Counted from the stretch's first letter, positions 43,115-55,628 are shown. The stretch is 64,000 nt of DNA from Hymenopus coronatus (GCA_030762935.1 CM060880.1:14563001-14627000); one strand, 5' to 3'. Notes: generated by a model from the letters alone, not told the origin. A program made the numbers and translations.

Positions 43115-43389
43115 GCTTCTCATCCAGAGCCCGCGGGTTTGATTCCCGACTGGGGCAGCGAATTTTTCTTTAACCATAATTATTCCTTATCCCACACAAG
43201 AGTCTGGAAGTATGAATGTGACGGTAAATGAGTGTGTGCTTAATAGTATAAAACCGAAAATCCAATGTTAAGAAACCTACAGTTCAGCGAGAAAAACAAC
43301 AGCAGTTCTTTCACAAGTCAAAGTTCCGATATGACCACAGGAGATAAAGCGGGGCTATATAAATGAAACAATTAAAAAAAAAAAAAAAC
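43115..43389 (+). mobile_element. SINE family F1 with A-tail
   Basis: B-box GCGGGTTTGATTCCCGACTG. Body CATAATTATTCCTTATCCC and GAGTCTGGAAGTATGAATG. Tail CCGATATGACCACAGGAG, ATAAAGCGGGGC, then a ~15-nt A-run. Confidence 0.85.
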
Positions 43390-44243
43390 TTAAGTGTTCC
43401 ATTCACATAACTTTCTCTACACCTCTGCAACAAAATTTTGTTTAAAAGTTTTAGCTTCTATTTACTTCAAGCTAATCGAGAAAAAATTAGCAGAAATGAT
43501 ATTTTTACTTGCTTCCTGGTAAATAGAAGCAAAATAAGGGACTACCATAGGTTAAAGTGAGTCAAAAACTGCTTGTTACGTGACTGAAGTTGCTTTTTTT
43601 TTGTATGGACACGACTTGACAAATTCCTGTATGTTTTTTTAAATGTGAAATCAAAAACAAGGCATATCTCAAAAACGATCAACTCCACGCAAAAAATGAT
43701 TTAGCATATTTTGGGTGTTTTAAAGTGCTCTACATTTTCTGTGTGGTAAGTTTTTGTTCATCTCTTACGGTTTAGCAGTTATGCAAAATTCTGTGAAATT
43801 CATTCTGAATAAAGTAGTCTTAAGAGGCTATACCCAGAAAATTCAAGATATACATTTAATTTGTCCCGTAAACATCTTCAATATACGACATTTTAATCAA
43901 AATCGGTACAACCACTTTTGAGGAAATCAAATTTTTCGAAAAAAGTTCCATGTAAAGGGTAGTTTGGGGTAGGGGGATTTTTCACAAAATCTTCGTGTCG
44001 CATCCCTGGAAGATACTAAACTTATATACCAAGATTGGTATTTTACCGACTTTTAGTCTTTGAGTTATCGTGTTCACAGACTCATGGACACGCACATAGA
44101 TAGCTTTTTCTGAAAATGTTTTTTTTTTCTTTTTTAGATAAAGGGGAGCCTAAAAATCTATATTTCCGGTGAATTCTCGGTATCAAATTTTTGGGTGGAG
44201 TACAATATCTTCTCTATACATTATGTACATTGCAGAGAAAGTA
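43390..44243 (-). mobile_element. R860 element, full length, hairpin arm lost
   Basis: TTAAGTGTTCCATTCAC (terminal TCTGATG mutated) to TACATTATGTACATTG, CAGAGAAAGTAG. One arm of the terminal palindrome is deleted. Confidence 0.9.
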
Positions 44244-44649
44244 GAAATAAAAAAAATGAAAAAAAAAAGTTCTTAAAACTTAATGTTTTGCACTTGTCTC
44301 ACCTAACTACCTCTAGCAAAATAATTCATGAAGAGAGGGTCTCGCGAACCCCTGTTTGGGCACGACAAACCCTTTCACTGCGAGTTATTATTACAAGTTG
44401 TAAAGGAAGCATGCAGACAGGGGAAGATGGGACACAACTCTTGTTGAGGTCGGCGCATACAACACAAAAATGTGAGTAGAATACAAAACTTTCCTTTGTG
44501 ACTGCTTCTTTACAAAAGACACTACAGGTGTCCTCTTCAACCAAGAATTTCTACCTTTAGCTTTTGATAAGCTTACAGAGAGGAAAAAAAAAACAAAAAA
44601 ACATTCTCCTCCAGCATTTTGCAACACTTTTTTCTTCAGTACACAAAAC
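44244..44649. other. Low-repeat stretch, no gene seen
   Basis: Short overlapping frames on both strands (up to ~98 codons) with low-complexity residues. No motif. Confidence 0.4.
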
Positions 44650-45475
44650 ATTTCCATGACTTTCTCTACATCTCTGCAACAAATCATTGTTAAAAAGCTT
44701 ATGCCTCTATTTACTTCATGCTCATCGAGAAAAAATTAGCAGAAATAGCCTTATTACTTGCGTTCTTGTAAGTAGAATCGAAATAAGGGAGTATAAAAGG
44801 TTAAAGTGATAGTCAAAAGCTGGTTGCTATGTGACTGATGTTCCTTTGTTTGTATGTACACGAGTTCACAAAGTCCTGTATGAGAAAATATATTTTTATA
44901 GCTAAAACCAAAAACAAGGAATATCTCAAAAACAATAAACTCCACGGAAAAAATGTATATAACATAAATTGTGTGTTTTAAAGTGCTCTACATTTGTTGT
45001 GAGGTAGGTTTTTGTCCATCTCTTACGGTTTAACAGTTATGCAAAATTCCGTAAAATTGACCCAGAATAAAGTAGTCTTCAGAGGCTATTCCCAGAAAAT
45101 TCAAAATATACAGTGTATTTGTCAGGTAAATACCTTTAATATACAATATTTTAATCAAAATCGTTAGAGCCATTTTTTTAGAAAATCAAAATTTTCGAAA
45201 AAGGTTACATGTAAAGGGTAGTTTAGGGTGGGAGGATTTTTCTCAAAATCCTTGTATCGCATCCCTGGAAGATACTAATCCTAAATACCAAGTTTGGTAT
45301 TTTACCAACTTTCGTACGGACACACAGACACACGTGGACCTTTTTCTGAAAATGCTTTTTTGGATTCAGGGGGCCCTAAAACATGTATTTCCGGTGAAAT
45401 CTGGGTATCGAATTTTTGGTTGGAGTACAATACCTTCTCTATACACTATGAACATAGTACGTGTAGAGAAAGTAA
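44650..45475 (-). mobile_element. R860 element, nearly full length
   Basis: Starts ATTTCCATGACTTTCTC (outermost ~20 bp lost) and ends CACTATGAACATAGTACG, GTAGAGAAAGTAA. Confidence 0.92.
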
Positions 45476-45481
45476 AAATAC

Positions 45482-45871
45482 TGTTGTGCTCCATTTACAC
45501 GACTTTCTCTACAGCTCTGTAACAAAGTATTGTTAATAAGCTTATTCTTCTATCTATGTCATGTTATTCAAGAAAACACTAGCAGAAACGATTATATTAC
45601 TTAGTAGAGAAATAAGGGAAAACACTAGGCTAAACCGACAGTCAAATGTTTTAGCATGTGATTGCTATGGGATTGGTTATTATGAAAATGTATTAAACAT
45701 ATGGTATTTTAATCAAATTCGTTAGAGCTATTTTTGATATAATCAAATTTTCGAAATTTTAACCATGTTAAAGGTTGTTTGGGATGGGAGGGCTTGTTTA
45801 TTGCTCGGTATACAATTTTTTAGTGGAATGCAATACTTTCTGTAGGTACTATTTACGTGTAAGAGCAAGTT
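45482..45871 (-). mobile_element. R860 deletion derivative retaining both ends
   Basis: GTTGTGCTCCATTTACACG to the region of GGGATTGG, then a jump to AATATGGTATTTTAATC-like sequence, then a second jump to GCTCGGTATACAATTTTTTAG and a decayed terminus. About 390 bp instead of 860. Confidence 0.75.
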
Positions 45872-46162
45872 GATCCGTATAGCGAGTGTTATGGGAAGTG
45901 CAGTATGAATGAAGGCTGCCACACTCAGTAAACTGAGACAAGAAGACCTTGAGGCAGTTTCTCACAGGATTAGGAAGTGGGCCTTATCGCCCACTCTCGC
46001 TTCCTTCCAGACCCGTAACCTAATCTCCACCAATTACCTGCACTACTTCTTCACGCGGATTACTCTGATAATGGGTCTTCCTCTCACACTGCATGTGCTG
46101 TTCCACTGGACTACACATTATTGCCAACCAAATACGACAATGCATCGAAAAGTAACGCACAA
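45872..46162. other. GC-richer insert with a short open frame
   Basis: 45909-46160 (+) is open from an ATG (MKAATLSKLRQEDLEAVSHR ... FHWTTHYCQ) and non-R860. The frame then runs into the next R860 copy, so it cannot end naturally there. No family recognised. Confidence 0.3.
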
Positions 46163-46887
46163 TAATTACATATTGTATAGAGAAGCTATTGCATTCCACC
46201 CAAAAATTCGATACCGAGATTTCACCGGAAATACATGTTTCGGATCCCGCTGAATAAAAAAAAAAAAAAACAACAACAACTTGGTATTTCAGTTTGATAT
46301 CTTGCAAGGATGCGACACGAAAAATTTTCAAGAAAATTCTCCCACCCCCTACTACCCTTTACATGGAACTTTTTCCCAAAATTTTTATTTTATCAAAAAT
46401 GGCTCTAACGATTTTGATTAAAATATCGTATATTAAAGATATTTACCTGACAAATAAAATGTATATCTTGAATTTTCTGAGAATAGCCTCTGAAGACGAC
46501 TCTATTCTGGATGATTTTTAAGGAATTTTACATAACTGCTAAACCGTAAGAGATGGAGAAAAACTTACCACACAAAAAATGTAGAGCACGTTAAAACAAA
46601 CTATATATGTCATATACATTTTTTTCGTGGATTTTTTTTTTTATAGATATTCCTTGTTATTGGTTTCTGCTATGAAAAACTTATACTTTTCTCATACAGG
46701 AATTTGTCAACTGCTGTCCATACAAACAAACGAAATTCAGTGACATAGCAACCGCTTTTGACTATCACTTTAACCTATAGTACTCCCTTATTTCACTTTT
46801 TCAATTAGCATGAAGTAAATAGAAGCATAAGTTTTTTAACAATAATTTGCTGCAGAGATGTAGAGAAAGTCATGTGAATGGTACACA
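46163..46887 (+). mobile_element. R860 element, hairpin arm and small distal part missing
   Basis: Starts TTGTATAGAGAAGCTATTGC (only the closing arm of the palindrome) and ends GAATGGTACACAGA. ~50 bp around CTTCTACTTACAAGG are deleted. Confidence 0.87.
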
Positions 46888-46937
46888 GATGATGAATGAA
46901 ATTGGTGAAATGATGTTCAAATGATCTCGGGGTCCTT
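46888..46937 (-). mobile_element. SINE F2 tail fragment
   Basis: GATGAATGAAATTGGTGAAA and ATGATCTCGGGGTCC directly after the R860 distal end. Confidence 0.65.
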
Positions 46938-47143
46938 AATCGAACTATCCCCATAGACTTGAGAAAGATGTAGATACTTGTAGGTATAATATGAAATTAA
47001 ATAATTCTGTGAATTTCGAATTTCAAGCTAGACAATGTTTTTACCTTTTGTGAAAAAGTTTTCTCTGTCAAGTTTGGTCGAAACCGGTGCAACTAGGCAC
47101 ATACATGATATATACATTGATACATATATATACTGACATTTAT

Positions 47144-47415
47144 ATATTAAGATTCATATGGCCCTTTTTAACTTCTATAGCCATATCGACGGCTTTGCTT
47201 TAGAAACAACTTTTGGCGTTTTCTCGCTGAACTGTAGGGTTTCTTATCATTTTCCCCCTTCAGTTTTATACTATTATACACACCCACACGCACGCATTCT
47301 TCCAGAATTTGTCGGAGATAGGAAATGATTCTAATTAATGGAAAATTTCCCGTCCCAGCCGGGAATCGAACGCGAGACCTCTGGGTGAGACGTCAGAAGC
47401 TGATCGTAGAGGCAG
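47144..47415 (-). mobile_element. SINE family F1
   Basis: Minus-strand B-box GCGTTCGATTCCCGGCTGG. Body CATTTCCTATCTCCGACAAA. Tail GTCGATATGGCTATAGAAG, TTAAAAAGGGCC. The A-box half is decayed (CTGCCTCTACGATCAGC). Confidence 0.8.
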
Positions 47416-47979
47416 TCTATTCACGTTTATTATTCGCACTTTTTAGGACGCCTATATTTAGTTAATATTCATCAATCGTATTGCTGTCTGTTTCTACCCC
47501 CCCCCCCCCCGCGTCTCAAAAGCTGGTTTACCTAAGACAATTACAAAACAGCAAGAATAAACAATATTAATCATCTGTTTCTAAAGCCTGAAGAAAAAGG
47601 AAGAAACAAATGAAAGCGGTTTAATTAACTAATGCTTTCCGGAACTGGGTTTCCATTACAAAGCGTAACTTCATTTTATTTTCAGCAAGACAATGATGCA
47701 TGTTTTACACATTCATCACGCCGAGCACAGATTTTAATCTCTTTCTTTTTACTGTAAACAAATTACCTCTACTTGCAGTACTTATGTACAAGGAGAACGT
47801 TTCATACCGCAACATCCCGGACCGTTGTCTTGGAAACCATTATGTCGACAGACAACAATAATTAATCTCTACTAATATATCTTACCACCGCAGCAATGTG
47901 AAACAAGAGAAGTGCGTTCGCAAACCTTAACAGTGAAGTAAATGTTCATAAACACTGCAGTATTGTGAATGTGTTTTTA
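47416..47979. other. Low-repeat stretch, no gene seen
   Basis: Contains a C-run of 12 (47499-47510). No frame or motif supported. Confidence 0.4.
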
Positions 47980-48560
47980 TTTTCTCTATATAGGGACAGA
48001 GAAATATTGTATTCCACCCAAGAATTCGATGTCGAGATTTCACCAGAAATACATGTTTTAGGATCCCCTGAGTCCAAAAAAGGTTAAATACCAAACTTGG
48101 TATTTAGGTTCAGTATCTTCCAAGCATGTGACATGAAGATTTTCAATAAAATCCCCCCACCCCCAACTACACTTCACATGGAAAAATGTTCGAGCATTTT
48201 GATTTTCTCAAAAATGGCTCTAACGATTTTGATTAAAATATCGTATATTAAAGATATTTACCTGTCAAATAAAATGCATATCTTGAATTTTCTGGGAATA
48301 GCCTCTGAATATTACTTTATTCTGGATGAATTTTAAGGAGTTTTGCATAACTGCTAAACCGTAAAAGATGGACAAAAACTTAACCACAAAAGATGTAGAG
48401 CACTTTAAAACACACAATTTGTCATATACATTTTTTTACTGGAGTTGATCGTTTTTTAGATATCCCTTGTTTCTAAATTAGCATGAAGTAAATAGAAGCT
48501 TAAGCTTTTTAACAATTTGTTGCAGAGATGTAGAGGTCATGTCAATGGAACACATCCATA
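47980..48560 (+). mobile_element. R860 deletion derivative with both ends
   Basis: Hairpin end reduced to TTTCTCTATATAGGGACAGAGAA. One deletion removes the microsatellite block (CCAAAAAAGG joins TTAAATACC). A second removes ~200 bp of the distal part (ATCCCTTGTTTC joins TAAATTAGCATGAAG). Ends GGAACACATCCA. Confidence 0.85.
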
Positions 48561-48950
48561 TTTTTTTATCACACCCACGTGTAATTCTTTTTCTAACTTT
48601 ATCGCACCCACGTGCATTTGTTTTCTCTCTGAATATCAGTGTCTAGTGGTATTCCAGTACATAATGGCGGAAGTTCCAATATAGATATTAATTGTAACCA
48701 TGCTTTACTAAGACAAAACAATAGAATTAGAAATACAAAGAGATCTGAAATTTGGATATGCACATCAAGTTGTAGTGATTTTGGTGCAAATATACGTCAA
48801 GACAAATGGCATTTTAGGAATATTATTCTTCGTGTCCATGTAGGCTAATCACAAAATAGACTTAAATAGAACTCAAACTACAACTTTTCTCTAGATAGAA
48901 GTTGGAGCTTTCGTTATATTACTTATGATAAATATTAACTCAATTGAAAA
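48561..48950. other. Low-repeat stretch
   Basis: A short direct repeat ATCRCACCCACGTG occurs twice (near 48569 and 48600). No gene supported. Confidence 0.4.
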
Positions 48951-49788
48951 AAAGCCATTCATATGACTTTCTCTACATCCCTGCAACAAAATAATATCAA
49001 AAAGCTTATGCTTCGTTTCACTTCATACTAATCGAGAAAAAATTAGCAGAAATACTCTTATTACTTGCTTCCTTGAAAGTAGAAGCGAAATAAGGGAGTA
49101 CCATTGGTTAAAGTGATAGTCAAAAGCTGGTTGCTATGTCACTGAATTTCCTTTGCATGGACAGCAGTTGACAAATTCCTGTATGAGAAAAGTATTAGTT
49201 TCCTAAAGCTGAAACCAATAACAAGGAATATCTCAAAGACGATCCACTCCACGAGAAAAATGTATATAATATAAATTGTGTGTTTTAACGTGCTTACATT
49301 TTCTGTTAAGAACTTCTTGTTTATGTCCTACGGTTTCCCAGTTATACAAAATTTCGTAAAATTCATCCAGAATAAAGTACTCTTCAGAGGCTATTCTCAG
49401 AAAATGCAAGATATACATTTTATTTGTCAGGTAAATATCTTTAATACAGTGTTATTTTAATCAAAATCGTTTGTCATTTTTGACAAAATAAAAATTTTCG
49501 AAAGTTCCATGTAAAGGGTAGTTTGAGGAGGGGATATTTTTCTCAAAATCTTTTGTGTCACATCCCCGGAAGATAATGAACTTAAATAACAAGTTTGGTA
49601 TTTTACCGACTTTTTGTTTTTGAGTTATTGTGTTCACAGACACACGTACGGACCTTTTTCTGAATTTTTTTTTTTTTTACATCGGACCCTAAAACATATA
49701 TTTCCGGTGAAATCTAGGTATAGAATTTTTGGGCGGACTGCAATACTTTCTCTATACACGTTGTACAGAGTACGGGTAGAGAAAGTTA
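48951..49788 (-). mobile_element. R860 element, nearly full length
   Basis: GCCATTCATATGACTTTCTC (outermost ~12 bp lost) to CACGTTGTACAGAGTACG, GTAGAGAAAGTTA. Confidence 0.92.
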
Positions 49789-50729
49789 TAAGCTTCCTAT
49801 GAAACGTTTTAGAAGTGTGGGCAGAGCAAGTCTTGTGTTTTTTGTTTGTTTGTTTGTTTTGTTTTGCTTTTCCTTTCTTTTTAATTTAGAAACACAGCAG
49901 GTACCGTATAAATATAATTTATGAGTCCTGAATGTCATTTGTTCAGCAACACTGGCGGTGTCTGGTGGGTGGACTAGAAGTTCCTTGGTTACTTTAGCAA
50001 CTATCACATCTGTAATGTTATGCAGAACCTTGAAACAGCACACTAGCGAAGTAACAACTGAAGATCGTAAAATAAGAAGATCGTAGTTTTTACCTCCGTA
50101 ACATAGGCGTAAGGAAAGCTATAGAGGTAATTCCCAGGAAGTTGGACATTAACATTCTTTCTCTACACAGTCATTTGTCATTCCTCTGTGATCTGTACGT
50201 TTTAATGCTTCTGTGCTTTCCTTTTTTAAAAACAGAAATAAGGTTCTTAACTACGAAAACGGGCAACAAAAGAGGATTAAATAGAACAAAATATCCGTGC
50301 AGAGGTTTTACAGTTTACGCTGCCAAAATGTATCAGGATAACAAAGATTTTGTAACAGTAATGCTCCGTTATGTTCGTTATTAATGGTATTTTACCATTA
50401 ACGCATTGCACCAAGGTTTTTGGGAATAACGACATAATTCCCTTAGCATCCCACCCCTCCCCAAAAGGGGGCCATTAAACCAATGAATACCATTTAGTAA
50501 TCAAAACAGCAATGATATTTACCATTTTCAGCGTTTTGAACAAGCGCGTGCTTAAAGAATTTATCTGATGTACACTCATGTGCACAAAATATTGTTTATT
50601 TTGTTTCTTAAATCTTATATCCTAAACACTTTCATAACTTGGTAAGTATTACTTTGTTTCTTGAACAACCTTCAGCTCTTGCGTTTTCCGTTTGCACCGC
50701 AAACGTTACTTACGTAATATTTTTTGTTT
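49789..50729. other. Low-repeat stretch, no gene supported
   Basis: Has a (TTTG)n tract near 49840-49860. An 80-codon frame at 50142-50384 (+) has no motif, and its end overlaps ATTAATGGTATTTTACCATT (near 50380), a small inverted repeat. Confidence 0.4.
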
Positions 50730-51545
50730 ACTTTCTCTACACGTACTGTATACAGAACACATTGTAATGCACCCAAAACTCCGATACCGAGATTTTACCG
50801 CAAATGTATGTCTTACGGTTCCCTGAATTAAAAGAAAAACATTTTTAGAAAAAGGACCTTGTGTGTACAGCATAGCTCAAAAATGCAAAGACCGTTTAAG
50901 ACCAAACCTGGTATTTAAGTTTCGTATCTTCCAAGGATGTGACACAAAGATTTTCAAGAAAATTCCCCCAGCCCAAACTACCCTTTACATGGAAAATGTT
51001 TTAAAAAAGGTTGTACTGCTAAATAATGGCTCTAATAGTTTTCATTAAAATATCTTATATTTAAGCTATCGACTTAGCAAATAACATGTATATATTGAAT
51101 TTCCTTGGAATAGCCTCTGAAGGCCTCTGCATTTTGGATGAGTTATTCTGAGTTTTGCACAACTGGAAAACGGTAAGAGAGAGAGAAACACTAACTACAC
51201 TAAAAATGTAGATCTCCTTAAAACACACAATTTAAGTCATATACATTTTTCCGAGAAGTTGACCATTTTCGAGATACTCCTTGTTTTTGGTTTCAGCTTT
51301 AAAAAACGTGTACTTTTCTCATACAGGAATTTGTCAACTCCTGTCTATACAAATAAAGGAACTTCAGTCAGATAGCAACCAGCTTTTGACTACTACTTTA
51401 ACCTATTGTACTCCCTTATTTCGCTTCTACTTACAAGGAAACAAGTAATAAGACTATTTCTGTTAATTTTTTCTCGATTAGATGAAGTAAATAGAATTAT
51501 TTGTTGCAGAGATGTAGAGAAAGTCATGTGAATGGAACACATCCG
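50730..51545 (+). mobile_element. R860 element, near full length
   Basis: ACTTTCTCTACACG with a shortened palindrome (TACTGTATACAG) to GGAACACATCCG. Has the TACAGCATAGCTC microsatellite type. Confidence 0.9.
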
Positions 51546-51724
51546 TTTTTCTTTTCGAGTAATAGCGGAAATATTACCAAATATGTTTGCAATAAATGGA
51601 AAAGAGTAGAACGTTTTTTATGTAAATTACTGTTTTTATGCTAAAGGAGCTACTATATGACTATCGTCCCCGTGTACAACATAAGTCAAACACAGAAAAG
51701 GGATGGTGGCGATTAATGAATCGT

Positions 51725-51970
51725 GAACGAATCGTATGAATCGAGTCATATTGGATGAACGAATCGTATGAATCGAGTCATATTGGATGAACGAATCGTA
51801 TGAATCGAGTCATATTGGATGAACGAATCGTATGAATCGAGTCATATTGGATGAACGAATCGTATGAATCGAGTCATATTGGATGAACGAATCGTATGAA
51901 TCGAGTAATATTGGATGAACGAATCGTATGAACCGATTCATATTGGATGAACGAATCGTATGAATCGATT
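51725..51970. repeat. 32-bp minisatellite, about 7.7 copies
   Basis: Units of GAACGAATCGTATGAATCGA followed by GTCATATTGGAT start at 51725, 51757, 51789, 51821, 51853, 51885, 51917 and 51949 (last partial). The first five are nearly identical; later ones carry AATAATATTGG-type changes. 32 is not a multiple of three, so it is not a protein repeat. An internal sub-repeat CGAATCGTATGAATCGA shows ATGAATCG-like half-units. Confidence 0.97.
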
Positions 51971-52637
51971 ACTAAAAATGAATCGCTCGACCCAAGTCTA
52001 GAAGGAAGTGTCGTGAAGAAAGAAACAGAGAAGACCAGAAAGCGCCTCAGATGTTCACAATTCGCACCCCCCCCCACACCCCCAGGTAGTTACACCCTTC
52101 GTTCCGCATGCCGGTCACGTTCCCCGTATAAACACGAGGGCTGCTCGCTCGCTCGCTCGTCTTCACTTGTTTTCTGACAACGTTTGAAGCTTTGTGCGAA
52201 AAGAACCATCATATTTCCTGAACACAAACGTCACTGTCTTTGCTTTGTGCGTGACGACGAAAATGATTTATCTTTCCTTTCACAAATAAAGTTCTCAACT
52301 TGGTGTTACACGCCATCTGTTTCAACATTTGCAGCAAATGTGTTACATTCACAGGAATCTTTCAACCCACTATCGTTTGTTATAGTATTTTTAAGAACCT
52401 GACGACCCTCTGACAAGTTTGGGATTAGGAGGGGCGTGGCTGGAAACCAACCCTTCCCTTAACTGAGGCTCGAATCTCGACTAGCAACCAGAGTCTTAGA
52501 GTTTACAGGAAACAAGAGATTTTACCTTGCCTCTCCGCCCAAGTACATGGTCGCCTTTTGTTTGCTAATTCTTAATGCCCAATCCCCCCGAACGCTCCCG
52601 TTTGAAGGCCATCATGTTTTGGAAAAAAAAAAACTAT
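51971..52637. other. GC-rich interval after the minisatellite, TATA-like core
   Basis: A C-rich patch (52067-52085), CCGTATAAACACGAGGG with TATAAA at 52127-52132, then (GCTC)4 at 52143-52159. The arrangement would fit a TATA-type core promoter on the plus strand of a gene or LTR, but no ORF with a recognisable product follows. 52334-52373 matches the variant terminus seen at 27068-27100. Confidence 0.35.
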
Positions 52638-52742
52638 ACTTTCTCTATAACCTATTACAATTACGGGAAGTAAATTATTACACCTGAAAATTCCATATAC
52701 CGGAAATATCTGTAAGTTTTGAGGTCCCTGAATTAAAGTATT
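52638..52742 (+). mobile_element. R860 hairpin-side fragment, diverged
   Basis: ACTTTCTCTATAACC, ACACCTGAAAATTCC and TTGAGGTCCCTGAATTAAAG. Immediately followed by another '+' copy. Confidence 0.65.
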
Positions 52743-52745
52743 TTA

Positions 52746-53552
52746 ACTTTCTCAACACGCACTACGTACATGGTGTATATAGGAGGTATTGCACTCCACC
52801 CAAAAATTCGACACTCAGATTTCACCTGAAATATATCTTTTAGGGTCCCCTGTATCCAAAAAAAGCATTTTCAGAAAAAGTGTGTAAGCGTGCGTCTGTG
52901 TGGGTGTGTCTGTGGGCAGCATTGCTCAAACACGAAAAACCCGTTGAATACCAAACTTGGGATTTAAATTCGGTATCTTGGAAGGATGCGACACGAAGAT
53001 TTTCAAGAAAATACCCCCACCCCAACTACTCCTTACATGGAACTTTTTTCGAAAATTTTGATTTTCTTAAAAATGTCTCTAACGATTAAGATTAAAATAT
53101 CGTATATTAAATATACTTACCTGAAAAATAAAATATACAGCTTAAATTTTCTGGGAATAGCCTCTGAAAACTATTTTATTCTGCATCAATTTTACGGAAC
53201 TTTGTACAAGTGCTAAACCGTAAGAGATAGACAAAGCTTTATCATACAAAAAATGTAGAGCACATTAAAACACACAATTCATGTTATAAACATTTTTTCG
53301 TGGAGTTGATCGTTTTTGAAATATTCCTGGTTTTTCGTTTCAACTTTGAAAAACTTATACTTTTCTCATACTGGATGTGCATACGAACAAAGGAACATCA
53401 GTCACATAGCAACCATCTATTACTTGACTATCACTTTAACCTATGGTATTACCTTATTTCGCTTCTACTTACAAGTAACTAGAAGCCTAAGCGTTTTAAC
53501 AATAATTTATTGCAGAGATACCGAGAAAGTCATGTGAATGGAACAAATCAGA
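52746..53552 (+). mobile_element. R860 element, full length
   Basis: ACTTTCTCAACACG with CACTACGTACATGGTG to GGAACAAATCAGA. GGGCAGCATTGCTC microsatellite type. ~40 bp missing in the distal part. Confidence 0.92.
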
Positions 53553-53973
53553 TTTGTTCTCTTGTAGTAGAGGGAACACGCAGCGACGAGTGGAGAAGGC
53601 TATGTGACTGTTACACATGTCGCAGAAAAAGGTAGGCAGCAAAGAGAATGTGGTCGGTATGAGAGATAATGAAATGCCCCTGGCAGTAAAGCGCTGATAC
53701 AAGCGAAGTCCTTGACTGCTCCTGGTGACGTTAACGTGATAGATCGCTTTTCACGACAATAAATCGTGTCCTTTGACAAGACGACAGCCCTCTAGTCCTA
53801 GTTAACAGGCAAGGGTAACCAGCCCTTCTAGGTTTTACTTTGGGGTTAAATCTTTGTGTGTGATGCTTACACATGAAGTCCACCAGGAACATATTCATAC
53901 ATCAAGTCGTCTAATACTAGTCCATTACTTTGTATTCCTAGCTCACCAGGAAATTGTTGGGAAGTGTATTTTT
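53553..53973. other. Low-repeat stretch
   Basis: GGAGAAGGCTATGTGACTG with TTACACATG (53594-53621) may be a solo distal terminus. No gene supported. Confidence 0.4.
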
Positions 53974-54719
53974 ACTTTCTCTATACGTATCTACTATGTA
54001 CATAGTGTATAGAGAAGGAAGGTATTGCACTCCACCCAAAAATTCGATACCGAGATTTCACCGGAAATATGTATATGTTTTAGGCTCCCCTGTGTCCAAA
54101 AAAAGTATTTTCAGAAAAAGGTCCGTGTGTCTGTGAACACGATAACTCAAAAACGAAAAGTCGGTAAAATACCAAACTTGGTATTTAAGTTTAGTATCTT
54201 CCAGGGATGCGACACGAAGATTTTGAGAAAAATCCCCCCACCCCAAAATACCGTTTAAATGGAACTTTTTTCGAAAATTCTGATTCTCTAAAAAATGGTT
54301 CTAACGATTTTGATTAAAATATCGTATATTAAAGATATTTACCTCACAAATAAAATGTATATTTTGAATTTTCTGGGAATAGCCTCTGAAGACTACTTTA
54401 TCCTGTGTCAATTTTACGGAAATTTGCATAACTGCTAAACCGTAAGAGATGGACAAAAACTTACCACACAACAAATGTATAGCACCTTAAAACACACAAT
54501 ATATGTTATATACATTTTGTTTTTCGTGGAGTTGATTGTTTTTGAGATATTCCTTGTTTTTGGTTTCAGCTATATAAAACTTATACTTTTCTCATACAGG
54601 ACTTTGTGAACTGGTGTCCATACAAACAAAGGAACTTCATTTACATGACAACCAGCTTTTGACTATCACTTTAACCTATGGTACTCCCCTTATTTCGCTT
54701 CTACTAGCAAGGAAGCAAG
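53974..54719 (+). mobile_element. R860 element, distal end replaced by inverted copy
   Basis: ACTTTCTCTATACG, CTACTATGTACATAGTG to CTAGCAAGGAAGCAAGG. The outer ~110 bp are missing; a '-' hairpin half follows without a spacer. Confidence 0.9.
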
Positions 54720-54940
54720 GGGTATTTTTCTCGAAATCTTCGTGATGCATCCCTAGAAGATACTAAACTTTAATGCCAAGTTTACAGACACACGGACCTT
54801 TTTCTGAAAATGCTGTTTTTGCTTACAGGAAACCCTAAAGCATATATTTCCAGTGAAATTTCGGTGTCGAATTTTTGGGTGGAATGCAACACCTTGTCTA
54901 TCTACTATGTAGATTGTACATACGTGCTAGAGAAAGTAAT
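54720..54940 (-). mobile_element. R860 hairpin half, inverted partner
   Basis: GGTATTTTTCTCGAAATCTT to TACTATGTAGATTGTAC, ATACGTGCTAGAGAAAGTAA. With 53974-54719 it forms a composite with hairpin ends on both sides. Confidence 0.87.
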
Positions 54941-55577
54941 AAGGAGAAAAACACTAGCAACTAAACAATTGAAGAAACGTTATGCCTTATTTTCATATGA
55001 CTCTCTGCCAGTTTCGATTTATTTCGATACAACTTCTATAAACTGGCAGGTGCCTGGAGAAAGGGGTGTATGAGTATTTTTATGAAGTTAATAACAGCAT
55101 ACAATAATTCATGTTGACCTTTTGAATGGACCTTCAGATGTCAACAGGTGTCGTATTTAGAAAGCACTCACTCCTCTGTCCATTTATAGCGAAGCCCGTT
55201 ATATCGTGAAACTGGTATCCTAGCAACGCTGCAGATGTTTCCACTGCACGTCTGTTTTTTGTTCGGATAAACAGTTGCCGGCGGCACACAGAGCATCTCG
55301 CTATATGTAACAGAGAAGCATCTGACATGGACTGAATAAAATGTATCGTTTAAAAAAATGAGTAACAAGCTGCAATGTTTCAGCTCAAAAATTAAGTGCA
55401 CAACCAGCTATTGTCCAATATACGATTTCAAAACAACATAAAACTATATTTTTAAACACAATACCCGCTTCTGGGTAATAATTTGAAAACTCAGCAACAT
55501 GGACTATCCCTGCAATGGTTAATTAGTTAACGCCACAATAAAAAAAAAAATAAAAAAAATAAAAAAAAAAAATTAAA
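54941..55577. other. Low-repeat stretch, no gene seen
   Basis: Ends in an A-rich tract (55539-55577). A minus-strand frame of ~77 codons without motif. Confidence 0.4.
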
Positions 55578-55626
55578 AAATAACTTGTGTCTTGTAAAGA
55601 TATTTACATTTTTGTATAGTAAGTTT
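55578..55626 (-). mobile_element. R860 internal fragment
   Basis: AATAACTTGTGTCTTG, TTTACATTTTTGTATAGTAA and GTTTTT match the middle of the unit, then a '+' hairpin end begins. Confidence 0.55.
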
Positions 55627-55628
55627 TT

